Positions 14,363-22,618 of a stretch of DNA of 32,648 bases are shown here, piece by piece. The first letter of the stretch is position 1. Every line of letters starts with the position of its first letter. Source of the DNA: Nocardioides pocheonensis. Lineage in GTDB: Bacteria; Actinomycetota; Actinomycetes; Propionibacteriales; Nocardioidaceae. The notes under the pieces are model-generated. The model searched no databases. It was not told the origin of the DNA and saw only the letters and a program-made list of their open reading frames with translations. The DNA lies in assembly GCF_003725535.1 (NCBI RefSeq), contig NZ_RJSF01000019.1, positions 521,012-553,659 of the forward strand. The letters are read 5' to 3'. The translations under genes and the position numbers were made by a program.

Positions 14363-15001
14363 ATGGAGTCACCCGAGATCAACGACCCGGTCGTGCTGCG
14401 CGACGACGAGCTGGAGTACCGCAGCCGCGTGGAGGATCTCGCCCCCGGGCTCCTGACCGTCGCGCGGCCGCTCGGTCTGCCCGCCGAGCACCGTTACGAG
14501 CCCGGCGTCGCGCTGCAGGTCTCCTGGAGCTCTCCGCGCGGGATCGCGGTGCTGCCCACCCGGCTGGTCGAGACGCGCATCGAGCGAGGGGTGGCGCTGT
14601 GGCTGCTGGAGGTGGCCGGCGACGGCTGGGTCGAGCAGCGTCGGCGGTTCGTGCGGGTCCCGGTCGTCGGGCCGGTGACGCTCGTCGGGCGGGGTGACGA
14701 ACCGGTCGAAGCGGTGACCGTCCACCTGGTCGACGTCAGCGAGGGTGCGCTGCGGTGCACGGCCGCGCCCGGTGAGGCGGCCGACGCCCTGGTCGAGGAG
14801 GTCGAGGTGACGGCCCGATTCCGGCTCGGTGAGAGCGACTTCGTGGTGCCCGCCCGGATCCTCTACCGCAGGCCCGCGGCGAAGCCGCCGGAGAACGCGG
14901 AGCTCGTGGTGCTGTTCGACGAGCCGGTCGCGGCGGCGGACGCGCTGCGCAAGGAGATCTTCGCCCAGCAGCTGCGCAACCGGCGCGCGCGCTCCGACTG
15001 A
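14363..15001 (+). CDS. PilZ-domain protein (probable c-di-GMP receptor)
   Basis: Protein of 212 residues with a YcgR-like N-terminal beta domain (about 15-90) and a PilZ domain (about 92-190). The c-di-GMP-binding arginines are in EQRRRFVRVP (RxxxR) and the second motif is DVSEGALR (D-x-S-x-x-G). Both motifs are intact, so ligand binding is likely; the output partner is unknown. It is cytosolic. The gene is divergent from the GAF-ANTAR regulator, suggesting a signalling island between the lipid genes. ATG 14363 has no strong ribosome site and may depend on the short upstream ORF. It is convergent with the unknown gene that ends at 15012. Confidence 0.85.
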   Translation: MESPEINDPVVLRDDELEYRSRVEDLAPGLLTVARPLGLPAEHRYEPGVALQVSWSSPRGIAVLPTRLVETRIERGVALWLLEVAGDGWVEQRRRFVRVPVVGPVTLVGRGDEPVEAVTVHLVDVSEGALRCTAAPGEAADALVEEVEVTARFRLGESDFVVPARILYRRPAAKPPENAELVVLFDEPVAAADALRKEIFAQQLRNRRARSD

Positions 15002-15011
15002 CAGCTCCGCC

Positions 15012-15404
15012 TCACGCGAGCGGACCGTCGGGCAGCGGCAGCGGCCGCACACCCCCGAGCCGCCGGTGGAACCGGACCTGGTCGGCGTGGGAGTCCAGCA
15101 CGTGCCACAGCGTGGCGTGGGCAGACCAGGCCAGGGGCTCGTCGCCGTGCCGCCAGGACGGTCCGAAGCTGATCCACACCGGTGTCCACTCGGCGGCCAG
15201 GTCCCATGCGCCGCGGTGCTGGTCGAGCAGGCGCCGGCGCACCTGGAACGCGGTGCGCGGGCCGTCGACGCAGATCGGCGCGGTGCTGATCGGCCACACC
15301 CGCAGGTCGAGCATCATCAGCTCGAGCTCGAAGTCGCGCAGGATGCGTGGATCCACCAGCACGGTGGCGACGTTCTCGTGCGGGTCGCGCCTCACGCGCA
15401 GCAC
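15012..15404 (-). CDS. Hypothetical protein, unknown family
   Basis: Predicted protein of 130 residues that I do not recognise. It looks soluble, is rich in tryptophan and arginine, and has no signal peptide or metal motif. The run EWTPVWISFGPSWRHGDEPLAWSAHATLWHVLDSH suggests a folded domain rather than a shadow frame. The start is uncertain: GTG 15404 and GTG 15395 are both possible and neither has a convincing ribosome site. It lies 10 bp from the PilZ stop on the opposite strand and 32 bp downstream of the alpha/beta-hydrolase stop, so it could be the last gene of that minus-strand transcript. Confidence 0.6.
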   Translation of the reverse strand: MLRVRRDPHENVATVLVDPRILRDFELELMMLDLRVWPISTAPICVDGPRTAFQVRRRLLDQHRGAWDLAAEWTPVWISFGPSWRHGDEPLAWSAHATLWHVLDSHADQVRFHRRLGGVRPLPLPDGPLA

Positions 15405-15436
15405 GCTAGCCCGCGACGGCGGCTCTCGTCAGCCCG

Positions 15437-16360
15437 TCACCGACGCTGCCGGCTGGCCCGCCGGCCCATGGTGGTGTCGACCGCCTCGAGGAAGGCCGGC
15501 ACGAACGAGTCGGCCTGGAGCACGCACCCGGCATGACCGCAGGGCGCCTCGTGGACCGTGGCGCCCGGGATGCGGGCCGCGATGGCGCGCTGGCGCGCGG
15601 GCGAGAGCACGCGGTCCTTGGTGGTCACGACCACCGCGGTCGGTACGTCGATCCGGCTCAGCCAGGGCGTCGAGTGGTGCCGGCCGAGGGACGCGACGGC
15701 CTGGGCGACCGCCCACGGGCTGGTGCTGCGGAACTGCGCGAGGGCCCACTCGTGCATGTCGGTCGGGTCGAGCAGCAGCTCGGCGGTCATCCGGGTGGCG
15801 GTGCTGATCGTGCGTGAGCGCGACAGCGTCCGCAGCGCACCCATGCCGACCTCCATGCCCTGGTGGAAGACGCGTTCGCTGCCGGTCGTGCGGAAGTGGT
15901 CGGTGGTGGCGGCGAGCACCAGCCCGCCGAAGCGCTCGGGGTGCTGGCGCCAGCAGCGCTGCGCCACGATCGACCCCATCGAGTACCCCGCGACGACCGG
16001 CGCCACCAGGTCGAGCGCGTCCGCGACGGCCGCCACGTCGTCGGCGCAGTCGCGCACCGAGAAGTGCTCGGAGACGATCCCGCGCCCGTGCCAGCGCTGG
16101 TCGAACACGACGACCCGGTACCTCTCGGCGAGCCGCTCGACGACCGGGAACCAGGTCAGCAGCCCGGTGCAGCCGACCGCGTGCAGCAGGATGACCGCAG
16201 GAGCGTCCGGGTCGGGCCCCGGCAGGTCGGTGAGCCAGGTCCGGCCCCGGCCGGGCAGGTCGAGCCAGCGCCCGTCGGGGAGGGTGACCGGGGGGACGTC
16301 CACGAGCTCGCGCAGCAGCGCGCGCGGCACCGAGCGGGGGTCGGACCAGGTGAGCGCCAC
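15437..16360 (-). CDS. Alpha/beta-fold hydrolase
   Basis: Serine hydrolase of 307 residues. The oxyanion region is ILLHAVGCTG, the nucleophile elbow is GYSMGS, the acid is probably D in TTKDRVLSP and the histidine is in PCGHAGCVLQ. The layout is like small-ester and C-C-bond hydrolases of the 3-oxoadipate enol-lactonase type. It lacks the HsaD signature GNSLGGG, so I do not call it the steroid meta-cleavage hydrolase. I moved the start to GTG 16360, which has GAGGAGG four bases upstream, rather than the longer frame from 16375. It is divergent from the chsE1-E2 operon and shares the intergenic KstR operator, so steroid induction is plausible but unproven. Confidence 0.83.
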   Translation of the reverse strand: MALTWSDPRSVPRALLRELVDVPPVTLPDGRWLDLPGRGRTWLTDLPGPDPDAPAVILLHAVGCTGLLTWFPVVERLAERYRVVVFDQRWHGRGIVSEHFSVRDCADDVAAVADALDLVAPVVAGYSMGSIVAQRCWRQHPERFGGLVLAATTDHFRTTGSERVFHQGMEVGMGALRTLSRSRTISTATRMTAELLLDPTDMHEWALAQFRSTSPWAVAQAVASLGRHHSTPWLSRIDVPTAVVVTTKDRVLSPARQRAIAARIPGATVHEAPCGHAGCVLQADSFVPAFLEAVDTTMGRRASRQRR

Positions 16361-16426
16361 GGTGCCTCCTCGCACGTGATCACACCGGTGACCGGTCTCG
16401 ATCCCCGGGTGTTCTTCACGCTAGAC

Positions 16427-16440
16427 TAGAACAGGTTTCA
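16427..16440. promoter_or_regulatory. KstR operator upstream of the chsE1E2-chsH2-chsH1-ltp2 operon
   Basis: tagaacaggtttca matches TNNAACNNGTTNNA at all fixed positions. TAGACT (16422-16427) is a suitable -10, placing the start point near 16434 inside the operator. An AAGGGAG ribosome site follows at 16462-16468, before the GTG at 16474. Confidence 0.85.
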
Positions 16441-16473
16441 TTTCTGGGACCTGGCCGCCTGAAGGGAGAACCC

Positions 16474-18693
16474 GTGGAGGACGCGGAAGTCCGTGCCGAG
16501 ATCCGATCCGTGGTCACCGACGTGCTCGACCGGGGCGGGGCCTCGTGGGAGGCCTGCGCCGACGCAGGGCTGCTCGGCCTGGCGGCCTCCGACCGGCACG
16601 GTGGCGAGGGGCTGGGCCTCGGCGAGCTCGGTGTCGTCCTGCGCGAGCTCGGCCGCCGATCGGTGGACCTGCCGGTCTGGGAGACGTTGGTCTGCGGCCT
16701 GCTCACCCTCGAGGCCGACGGTACGCCGGAGCAGGCCGACCGCTTCGTCCCGGACGTCGTCGCCGGCAAGCTGCTGCTCGCGCCGGCGCTGAACGAGCCG
16801 GGCAACGCACTGCCGCTCGCGCCGGCGACCACCCTGCGCGACGGTCGGGTGACCGGACGCAAGACCGACGTGACCCTCCTGGAGGGCAGCACCCTGCTGC
16901 TCGTCTCCACCGACGGCGGCGTCGCGGTCGTCGATCCCGCGGGCGAGGGCGTGACGGCGGTGCCGAGCTTCTCCTCGCGCAGCGTCCCGCGCGGCGACGG
17001 CACGCTTCCCCCGACGCTCGCCACGACCGGGTACGTCTTCGACGGCGCGCCCGCCCTGGAGGTGCTCCCGAGTGCCGGCCCGGCGCTGCGGCGCCGCGCG
17101 ATCGCCGGCCTGCTGCTGCTGGGCGACGGACTCGTGAGCGGTGCGCTCGACCTCACCGCCGGCTACATCCGCGAGCGCGTGCAGTTCGGGCGGCGGCTGG
17201 CGGAGTTCCAGGCGGTCGCCGTGCAGATCGCCGACGTGTTCGTGGTCGCGCGGCTCGCGGCTCTCGCGGCCGAGTCCGCGGCCTGGCGGGTCGGCGAGGG
17301 GCTGCCGGCCGACGACGACCTCGCCGTCGGGTCCGCCTGGTTCACCCACCGCGCCCCGGCGGCGCTGCAGACCTGCCACCACCTCCACGGGGGCATGGGC
17401 GTCGACGAGACCTACCCGCTGCACCGCTACTTCTCCCGCGTGAAGGACGTGGCCCGCCTGCTCGGCGGGACCGCCGCGACGCTCGCCCAGGTGCCCGTGC
17501 AGGAGCGCGACGGCAAGAACCTCGAGCTCACCGAGGCCCAGCGCGCCTTCAAGGACGAGGTGCGGGCGTACTTCTCGACGCTGGTCAGCGACGAGGACAA
17601 GCAGGAGATGATGACCGACCGGCACGGGCCGGCGTACCACCGCAACATCAAGCAGATGGGCGACGACGGCTGGATGGGCGTCGGCTGGCCGGTCGAGTAC
17701 GGCGGCAAGGGACTCGGCGGGATCGAGCAGCAGATCTTCGCCAACGAGGCGTCGCGCGCCGACGTGCACCTGCCCTCGGTCACGCTGCAGACCGTGGGCC
17801 CCACGCTGCAGGCCTTCGGGACCGACAAGCAGAAGGAGATGTTCCTCGGCAAGATCCTGGCCGGCGACGTGCACTTCGCGATCGGCTACTCCGAGGCCGA
17901 CGCCGGCACCGACCTGGCGTCGCTGCGCTGCTCGGCGAAGAAGGACCCCGCGACCGGGGACTGGATCGTCAACGGGCAGAAGCTCTGGACCACCGGCGGG
18001 CACGCCGCGGACTACATCTGGCTGGCCGTGCGCACCGATCCGGACGCCCCCAAGCACCAGGGCATCTCGGTGCTGATCGTCGACACGAAGGACCCCGGCT
18101 ACTCCTGGACGCCGATCGTCACCTGCGACGGGTCGCACCACGTCAACGCCACCTACTTCAACGACGTGCGCGTGCCGGCGGACATGCTGGTGGGTGAGGA
18201 GAACGCCGGCTGGCGCCTGATCACCACCCAGCTCAACCACGAGCGGGTCATGCTCGGCCCGGCCGGGCGACTCGAGGGCCTGCGCGACGACGTCGTGGCC
18301 TGGGCGGCCGGCCGCACGGCACCGGACGGCACGCCCGTCCTCGAGGTGCCGTGGGTGCGCGACGTCCTGGCCCGCGTCACCGTCTCGTTCCGGGTCAACG
18401 AGCTGCTGAACTGGGAGGTCGCCGGAGGCACGGCCGACGCGAAGGCCGCGGTCGCGGACGCGTCCGCGTCGAAGGTGTTCGCCTCCGACGAGGTGCAGTC
18501 CCTCGGCCTCGCGCTCGAGGAGATCGTCACGGCGTACGGCGACCCGGCCGATCCGGAGACCGCCACGCTGCTGCACTTCCTGGACGCGACCACGAAGCGC
18601 AACCTCGTGCTGACCTTCGGCGGCGGCGTCAACGAGGTGCAGCGCGAGCTGATCGCGATGTTCGGCCTCGGCCTGCCGAAGGTGCCGCGATGA
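16474..18693 (+). CDS. Fused steroid acyl-CoA dehydrogenase ChsE1-ChsE2 (FadE28-FadE29)
   Basis: A 739-residue protein that should introduce the double bond into the three-carbon side chain of 3-oxo-4-pregnene-20-carboxyl-CoA. Residues 1 to about 348 correspond to FadE28 (ChsE1), with YIRERVQFGRRLAEFQAVAVQ and HLHGGMGVDETYPLHRYFS. From N349 on, the sequence follows FadE29 (ChsE2): DRHGPAYHRNIKQMG, IEQQIFANEASRADV, FAIGYSEADAGTDLASLR, ILIVDTKDPGYSWTPI-like text, NHERVMLGPAGR and TKRNLVLTFGGGVNEVQRE. In M. tuberculosis these are separate genes (about 339 and 387 residues) that form an alpha2beta2 enzyme; here they are one chain with a short junction near QERDGKN. GTG 16474 has AAGGGAG upstream. 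The stop overlaps chsH2 (ATGA). Confidence 0.93.
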   Translation: MEDAEVRAEIRSVVTDVLDRGGASWEACADAGLLGLAASDRHGGEGLGLGELGVVLRELGRRSVDLPVWETLVCGLLTLEADGTPEQADRFVPDVVAGKLLLAPALNEPGNALPLAPATTLRDGRVTGRKTDVTLLEGSTLLLVSTDGGVAVVDPAGEGVTAVPSFSSRSVPRGDGTLPPTLATTGYVFDGAPALEVLPSAGPALRRRAIAGLLLLGDGLVSGALDLTAGYIRERVQFGRRLAEFQAVAVQIADVFVVARLAALAAESAAWRVGEGLPADDDLAVGSAWFTHRAPAALQTCHHLHGGMGVDETYPLHRYFSRVKDVARLLGGTAATLAQVPVQERDGKNLELTEAQRAFKDEVRAYFSTLVSDEDKQEMMTDRHGPAYHRNIKQMGDDGWMGVGWPVEYGGKGLGGIEQQIFANEASRADVHLPSVTLQTVGPTLQAFGTDKQKEMFLGKILAGDVHFAIGYSEADAGTDLASLRCSAKKDPATGDWIVNGQKLWTTGGHAADYIWLAVRTDPDAPKHQGISVLIVDTKDPGYSWTPIVTCDGSHHVNATYFNDVRVPADMLVGEENAGWRLITTQLNHERVMLGPAGRLEGLRDDVVAWAAGRTAPDGTPVLEVPWVRDVLARVTVSFRVNELLNWEVAGGTADAKAAVADASASKVFASDEVQSLGLALEEIVTAYGDPADPETATLLHFLDATTKRNLVLTFGGGVNEVQRELIAMFGLGLPKVPR

Positions 18694-19679
18694 GCGCCGC
18701 GGAGCAGGAGGCCGAAACCCGCGACCACGACTGGATCATGGCCCGGGTCGAGGAGGTCAAGGCGCTCGGCGAGTCCGAGCCGAAGCCCGGCCGCGACCCG
18801 ATCAACCAGCCGATGATCAACAATTGGCTGGAGGCGATCGGCGAGACCGACCCCCGCTACACCGCCGGCGAGGCGCCGCCGGCGATGGCGCAGGTGTGGA
18901 CCATGGACGGGCTGGACCCGACCAAGCGGGCGAACGCGCCGCTGCACCGGACCATGAAGATCTTCGACGACGCAGGGTTCACCTCCGTGCTGGGCACCAA
19001 CTGCGACCAGACCTACCTGCGGCCGGTGCGCGTCGGCGAGGAGGTCACCCTCAGCGCGCGGCTCGAGTCGGTCGTCGGGCCCAAGCGGACCGGCGTCGGC
19101 GAGGGCTACTTCGTCACCACGGAGAACACCTGGCGCGTCGGCGACGAGGTGGTCGCCACGATGCTGTTCCGGGTGCTGAAGTACAAGCCGGGGGTTTCGG
19201 CAGGCTCAACCACCGGGGGAAAGGTCTCGACCACCGGCGGCAAGGTCTCGACCACCGGGGGCGAGGTCGACCGCACCCAGCTGGTCCGCCCGCAGATGAA
19301 CCGCGACACGCAGTTCTTCTGGGAGGGCACCGCCGCCGGCGAGCTGCGGATCCAGAAGTGCAACGCGTGCGGCGAGCTCCGCCACCCGCCCGGCCCGATG
19401 TGCCCCACCTGCCACGCCGCCGACCGCGGGTACGTCGTCGCGAGCGGCCGCGGCCGGGTGTTCTCGTTCCTGGTCCACCACGCGCCGCAGCTGCCGGGCA
19501 AGGAGCTCCCGGCCACGCTCGCGCTGGTGGAGCTGGAGGAAGGGGTCCGCATGGTCGGTGAGGTGCTGGCGGGTCGCGAGCGGATCGAGATCGGCACGCC
19601 GGTGCAGGTCGTGTTCGAGAAGATCGACGACGACCTCACCCTCGCGCAGTGGGAGCTCGTCGAGGAGGGGAGCCGCTGA
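18690..19679 (+). CDS. chsH2: ChsH2: MaoC-like hydratase subunit fused to DUF35 zinc-ribbon/OB domain
   Basis: A 329-residue two-domain protein. The N-terminal MaoC hot-dog domain (1 to about 168) pairs with ChsH1 to hydrate the steroid enoyl-CoA. The C-terminal DUF35 domain (about 195-329) has a zinc ribbon with C224, C227, C238 and C241, then an OB fold (RGRVFSFLVHHAPQLPGKELP, ALVELEEGVRMVGEVL). In characterised systems the DUF35 part binds and activates the aldolase Ltp2. The linker at residues 169-193 is unusual: SAGSTTGG followed by two KVSTTGG repeats, derived from the interspersed repeat and a 21-bp tandem repeat. ATG 18690 overlaps the dehydrogenase stop, and its own stop overlaps chsH1 (TGATG). 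Identity is firm from gene order and domain order (cf. Rv3542c). Confidence 0.93.
   Translation: MSAAEQEAETRDHDWIMARVEEVKALGESEPKPGRDPINQPMINNWLEAIGETDPRYTAGEAPPAMAQVWTMDGLDPTKRANAPLHRTMKIFDDAGFTSVLGTNCDQTYLRPVRVGEEVTLSARLESVVGPKRTGVGEGYFVTTENTWRVGDEVVATMLFRVLKYKPGVSAGSTTGGKVSTTGGKVSTTGGEVDRTQLVRPQMNRDTQFFWEGTAAGELRIQKCNACGELRHPPGPMCPTCHAADRGYVVASGRGRVFSFLVHHAPQLPGKELPATLALVELEEGVRMVGEVLAGRERIEIGTPVQVVFEKIDDDLTLAQWELVEEGSR
19193..19262 (+). repeat. Interspersed repeat plus 21-bp tandem repeats inside chsH2
   Basis: 19193-19211 is ggtttcggcaggctcaacc, the exact reverse complement of 31476-31494. It continues with caccgg and then two 21-bp units (19221-19241 and 19242-19262) differing at one base, each encoding KVSTTGG. 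The insert keeps the reading frame and falls exactly between the MaoC and DUF35 domains. Confidence 0.9.
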
Positions 19680-20086
19680 TGAGTGCGACCACCGTCGAGG
19701 CGGGCACCTCGCTTCCGACCTGGGAGCTGCCGATCACGCCCACGCTCGTGGTGTCCACGGCGATCGCGACCCGGGACTTCCAGGACGTGCACCACGACCG
19801 CGACCTGGCCCAGGGGCACGGGTCGAAGGACATCTTCCTCAACATCCTCACCACCACCGGGCTGGTGCAGCGGTACGTCGGGGAGTGGGCCCGCGAGACC
19901 CTCGGGCCGGACTTCCGGATCCACAGCTGCGCACTCCGGCTGGGTGCGCCGGCGTACCCGTACGACACGCTGAGCTTCTCCGGCACGGTCACCGACGCGA
20001 CCGACGGGGTGCTCAGCGTCGACGTGCTCGGCGCCGTGTCGCTCGGCAACCACGTCAACGCGACCCTGAAGGTGACCGCCTCATGA
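19679..20086 (+). CDS. chsH1: ChsH1: MaoC-like steroid enoyl-CoA hydratase catalytic subunit
   Basis: Single hot-dog protein of 135 residues that with ChsH2 hydrates the C3 side-chain enoyl-CoA to the 17-hydroxy product. The hydratase-2-like region is ATRDFQDVHHDRDLAQGHGSK, which holds the expected catalytic aspartate and histidine. LGAPAYPYDTLSFSGTV and VSLGNHVNATLKVT complete the fold. Length matches Rv3541c (about 129 residues). ATG 19679 shares its A with the chsH2 stop, and its own stop overlaps ltp2 (ATGA), so stoichiometric translation of the complex is likely. Confidence 0.93.
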   Translation: MSATTVEAGTSLPTWELPITPTLVVSTAIATRDFQDVHHDRDLAQGHGSKDIFLNILTTTGLVQRYVGEWARETLGPDFRIHSCALRLGAPAYPYDTLSFSGTVTDATDGVLSVDVLGAVSLGNHVNATLKVTAS

Positions 20087-21270
20087 GCAGCCGCTCCCTG
20101 GCCGGGCAGGCCGCGATCGCCGGCATCGGCGCCACCGAGTTCTCCAAGGAGTCGGGGCGCTCGGAGCTGCAGCTGTCCTGCGAGGCCGTGCTCGACGCCC
20201 TCGCCGACGCCGGCCTCACGACGGCCGACGTGGACGGGCTCGTGACGTTCACGATGGACAACAGCGCCGAGATCGCGGTCGCGCGCGAGCTGGGCATGGG
20301 CGACCTCCGGTTCTTCAGCCGGATCAACTACGGCGGCGGGGCGGCGTGCGGCACCGTGCAGCAGGCCGCGATGGCGGTCGCGACCGGCGTCGCCGACGTC
20401 GTGGTCTGCTACCGCGGCTTCAACGAGCGGTCGGGCCAGCGGTTCGGGCAGGTCTCGCAGTGGGCCGCCACCCAGGTGAACACCAACGGCCTCGACAACG
20501 CCTTCACCTACCCCTACGGGCTCTCCACCCCGGCCGCCACCGTGGCGATGCAGGCCCGCCGCTACATGCACGAGTACGCCGCGACGTCGGCCGACTTCGG
20601 CGTGGTGGCGGTCGCCGACCGCAAGCACGCCGCGACCAACCCGAAGGCGTTCTTCTTCGGCAAGCCGATCACGCTCGAGGACCACCAGGCCTCGCGGATG
20701 ATCGCCGACCCGCTGCACCTTCTCGACTGCTGCCAGGAGAGCGACGGAGCAGTGGCGATCGTGGTCACGACGCCCGAGCGGGCCGCCGACCTGCGGCACA
20801 GGCCGGCCGTGATCGCCGCCGCCGCGCAGGGGAGCGCCCCCGACCAGTACGTGATGACGTCGTACTACCGCGAGGACATCGGCATCCCCGAGATGGGCGT
20901 GGTCGGCAACGAGCTGTGGCGGCAGTCCCGGCTGGGCCCGGACGACATCCAGACGGCGGTGCTCTACGACCACTTCACGCCGTACGTGCTGATGCAGCTC
21001 GAGGAGCTCGGCTTCTGCAAGCCGGGCGAGGCGAAGGACTTCATCGCCGACGGTGCCATCGAGATCGGCGGCCGGCTGCCGCTGAACACGCACGGCGGTC
21101 AGCTCGGCGAGGCGTACATCCACGGCATGAACGGCATCGCCGAGGCGGTCCGCCAGGTGCGCGGCACCTCGGTCAACCAGGTCGCGGGCGTGGAGCACGT
21201 GCTGGTGACCGCCGGCACGGGCGTGCCGACCAGCGGGCTGATCCTGTCCGCCGAGCCGACCGGTCGGTGA
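20083..21270 (+). CDS. ltp2: Ltp2: thiolase-fold retro-aldolase of steroid side-chain removal
   Basis: Thiolase-superfamily protein of 395 residues that cleaves the 17-hydroxy C3-CoA adduct to a 17-ketosteroid and propionyl-CoA, working with the DUF35 domain of ChsH2. Visible blocks are AIAGIGATEFSKESGRSE, the INYGGGAACGTVQQAAMAVATG core, DCCQESDGAVAIVVT and NTHGGQLGEAYIHGMNGI near the C-terminus, which carries a conserved tyrosine in the family. It is the non-decarboxylating SCP2-like type, close in length to Rv3540c (386 residues). It is the last gene of the KstR-controlled operon. No obvious terminator follows in the 61 bp before the phosphoesterase gene. Confidence 0.92.
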   Translation: MSSRSLAGQAAIAGIGATEFSKESGRSELQLSCEAVLDALADAGLTTADVDGLVTFTMDNSAEIAVARELGMGDLRFFSRINYGGGAACGTVQQAAMAVATGVADVVVCYRGFNERSGQRFGQVSQWAATQVNTNGLDNAFTYPYGLSTPAATVAMQARRYMHEYAATSADFGVVAVADRKHAATNPKAFFFGKPITLEDHQASRMIADPLHLLDCCQESDGAVAIVVTTPERAADLRHRPAVIAAAAQGSAPDQYVMTSYYREDIGIPEMGVVGNELWRQSRLGPDDIQTAVLYDHFTPYVLMQLEELGFCKPGEAKDFIADGAIEIGGRLPLNTHGGQLGEAYIHGMNGIAEAVRQVRGTSVNQVAGVEHVLVTAGTGVPTSGLILSAEPTGR

Positions 21271-21280
21271 ACGGCGCGCG

Positions 21281-21291
21281 AAACCTGGTTT
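21281..21291. other. Small palindrome upstream of phosphoesterase gene
   Basis: aaacctggttt is an 11-bp perfect palindrome around a central t, between ltp2 and the phosphoesterase. It resembles a KstR half-site pair but has three instead of two spacer bases, so it does not fit that consensus. It may be an operator for another regulator. Confidence 0.25.
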
Positions 21292-21331
21292 ACGGCCGCT
21301 AACCTCGCGGCCGGCCGGTCGTTGGACTGGC

Positions 21332-22618
21332 GTGGACCTGAATCGACGCCAGCTCCTGAAGACGACGGCCCTGCTCGGCGCGGGCGCGGCCCTCGGCGGG
21401 TCCGCCGGCGCCCGCCTGCTCGATCCCGCCGCAGCCGCGGCGACCGTCCTGCCCGACCCTGGCGCGTCCGGCATCGACCACGTCGTCGTGGTGATGATGG
21501 AGAACCGGTCGTTCGACCACTTCCTCGGCTGGCTGCCGGGCGCCGACGGCAAGCAGGCAGGACTCACCTACGTCGACCGCTACGGCGTCCCGCACGGCAC
21601 GCACCACCTGGCGGCGTACGCGAGCTGCGGGTACGCCGACCCGGACCACTCCTACGAGGGCGGCCGGATCGAGCTGAACGGCGGCAAGTGCGACGGCTGG
21701 CTCAAGGCCGGTGAGAACGACGAGCTTGCCGTCGGCTACTACACCCAGCCCGACCTCGGGTTCCTCGGACAGGCCGCGCCGGCCTGGACGGTGTGCGACC
21801 GGTACTTCTCGGCGGTGATGGCCGAGACCTACCCGAACCGCTTCTACCTGCACGCGGCCCAGACCGACCGGCTGCACAACAGCACCACCCAGGCGACCAT
21901 GCCGACGATCTGGGACCGGCTGAAGGATGCCGGGGTGAGCGGCAGGTACTACTTCAGCGACGTGCCGTTCACGGCGCTCTGGTACGACAAGTACCTCGAC
22001 ATCTCGGCGCCGTTCGCGCAGTTCCTCACCGATGCCGCGGCCGGGCAGCTCCCGGCGGTCAGCTTCGTCGACCCGCGGTTCGAGGACGAGTCGTCGGGCA
22101 CGTCGAGCGACGACCATCCCCACGCCGACATCCGGGCCGGCGAGGCCTTCCTCGCCCAGGTGTACGCCGCGATCACGAGCAGCCCGCAGTGGGCCAGCAC
22201 GCTCCTGGTGGTCACCTTCGACGAGTGGGGCGGCTTCTTCGACCACGTCGCACCCTCCACGGCGCCGGACGTGTCGGCCACCACGGCGCTGCGGGGCTTC
22301 CGGGTGCCCACGCTGCTCGTCTCACCCCGCGCCCGGCGGGGATCGGTCGCGCACGGCACCTACGACCACACCTCGATCCTGCGGGCCATCGAGTGGCGCT
22401 GGGGCCTGCCCGCCCTGACGCCGCGCGACGCGAACGCCCGCAACCTCCTCGAGGTGCTCGACTTCACCAGCCCGGCCGACCTCACCGCGCCCTCGATCAC
22501 GGTCCGGCCCTTCGTGGCGGGCGCCCCGTGCGGGGTCGAGGCCACCGGTGTGGAGGCGTCGGAGTGGTCCGACCTCAAGAAGCTCGCCCTCTCGTTGAAC
22601 TGGAGCCTGCCCTCGTGA
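21332..22618 (+). CDS. Exported phospholipase C/acid-phosphatase-family phosphoesterase (Tat signal)
   Basis: Phosphoesterase of 428 residues. The N-terminus NRRQLLKTTALLGAGAAL has the twin arginine, hydrophobic stretch and AAAAAT cleavage region of a Tat substrate. The enzyme core has IDHVVVVMMENRSFDHFLGWLPG (first metal-binding motif), AETYPNRFYLHAAQT, DDHPHADIRAGEAF and VTFDEWGGFFDHVAPS, all hallmarks of the PlcC/AcpA phosphoesterase family. The substrate could be phospholipid or a phosphomonoester. GTG 21332 has only a weak ribosome site but fits the signal peptide. Its stop overlaps the start of the next phosphoesterase (GTGA). Whether it is co-transcribed with ltp2 is unclear. Confidence 0.88.
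   Translation: MDLNRRQLLKTTALLGAGAALGGSAGARLLDPAAAAATVLPDPGASGIDHVVVVMMENRSFDHFLGWLPGADGKQAGLTYVDRYGVPHGTHHLAAYASCGYADPDHSYEGGRIELNGGKCDGWLKAGENDELAVGYYTQPDLGFLGQAAPAWTVCDRYFSAVMAETYPNRFYLHAAQTDRLHNSTTQATMPTIWDRLKDAGVSGRYYFSDVPFTALWYDKYLDISAPFAQFLTDAAAGQLPAVSFVDPRFEDESSGTSSDDHPHADIRAGEAFLAQVYAAITSSPQWASTLLVVTFDEWGGFFDHVAPSTAPDVSATTALRGFRVPTLLVSPRARRGSVAHGTYDHTSILRAIEWRWGLPALTPRDANARNLLEVLDFTSPADLTAPSITVRPFVAGAPCGVEATGVEASEWSDLKKLALSLNWSLPS

Noticed and set aside
15437-16360. HsaD (steroid meta-cleavage product hydrolase)
   Set aside because: The nucleophile elbow and N-terminal loop do not match HsaD, and hsaA-C are absent nearby.
16438-18576. 712-residue open frame opposite the fused dehydrogenase
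   Set aside because: Shadow frame with repetitive composition; the dehydrogenase is unambiguous.
21281-21291. KstR operator upstream of the phosphoesterase gene
   Set aside because: The half-sites are separated by three bases rather than two and the flanking T and A are missing.
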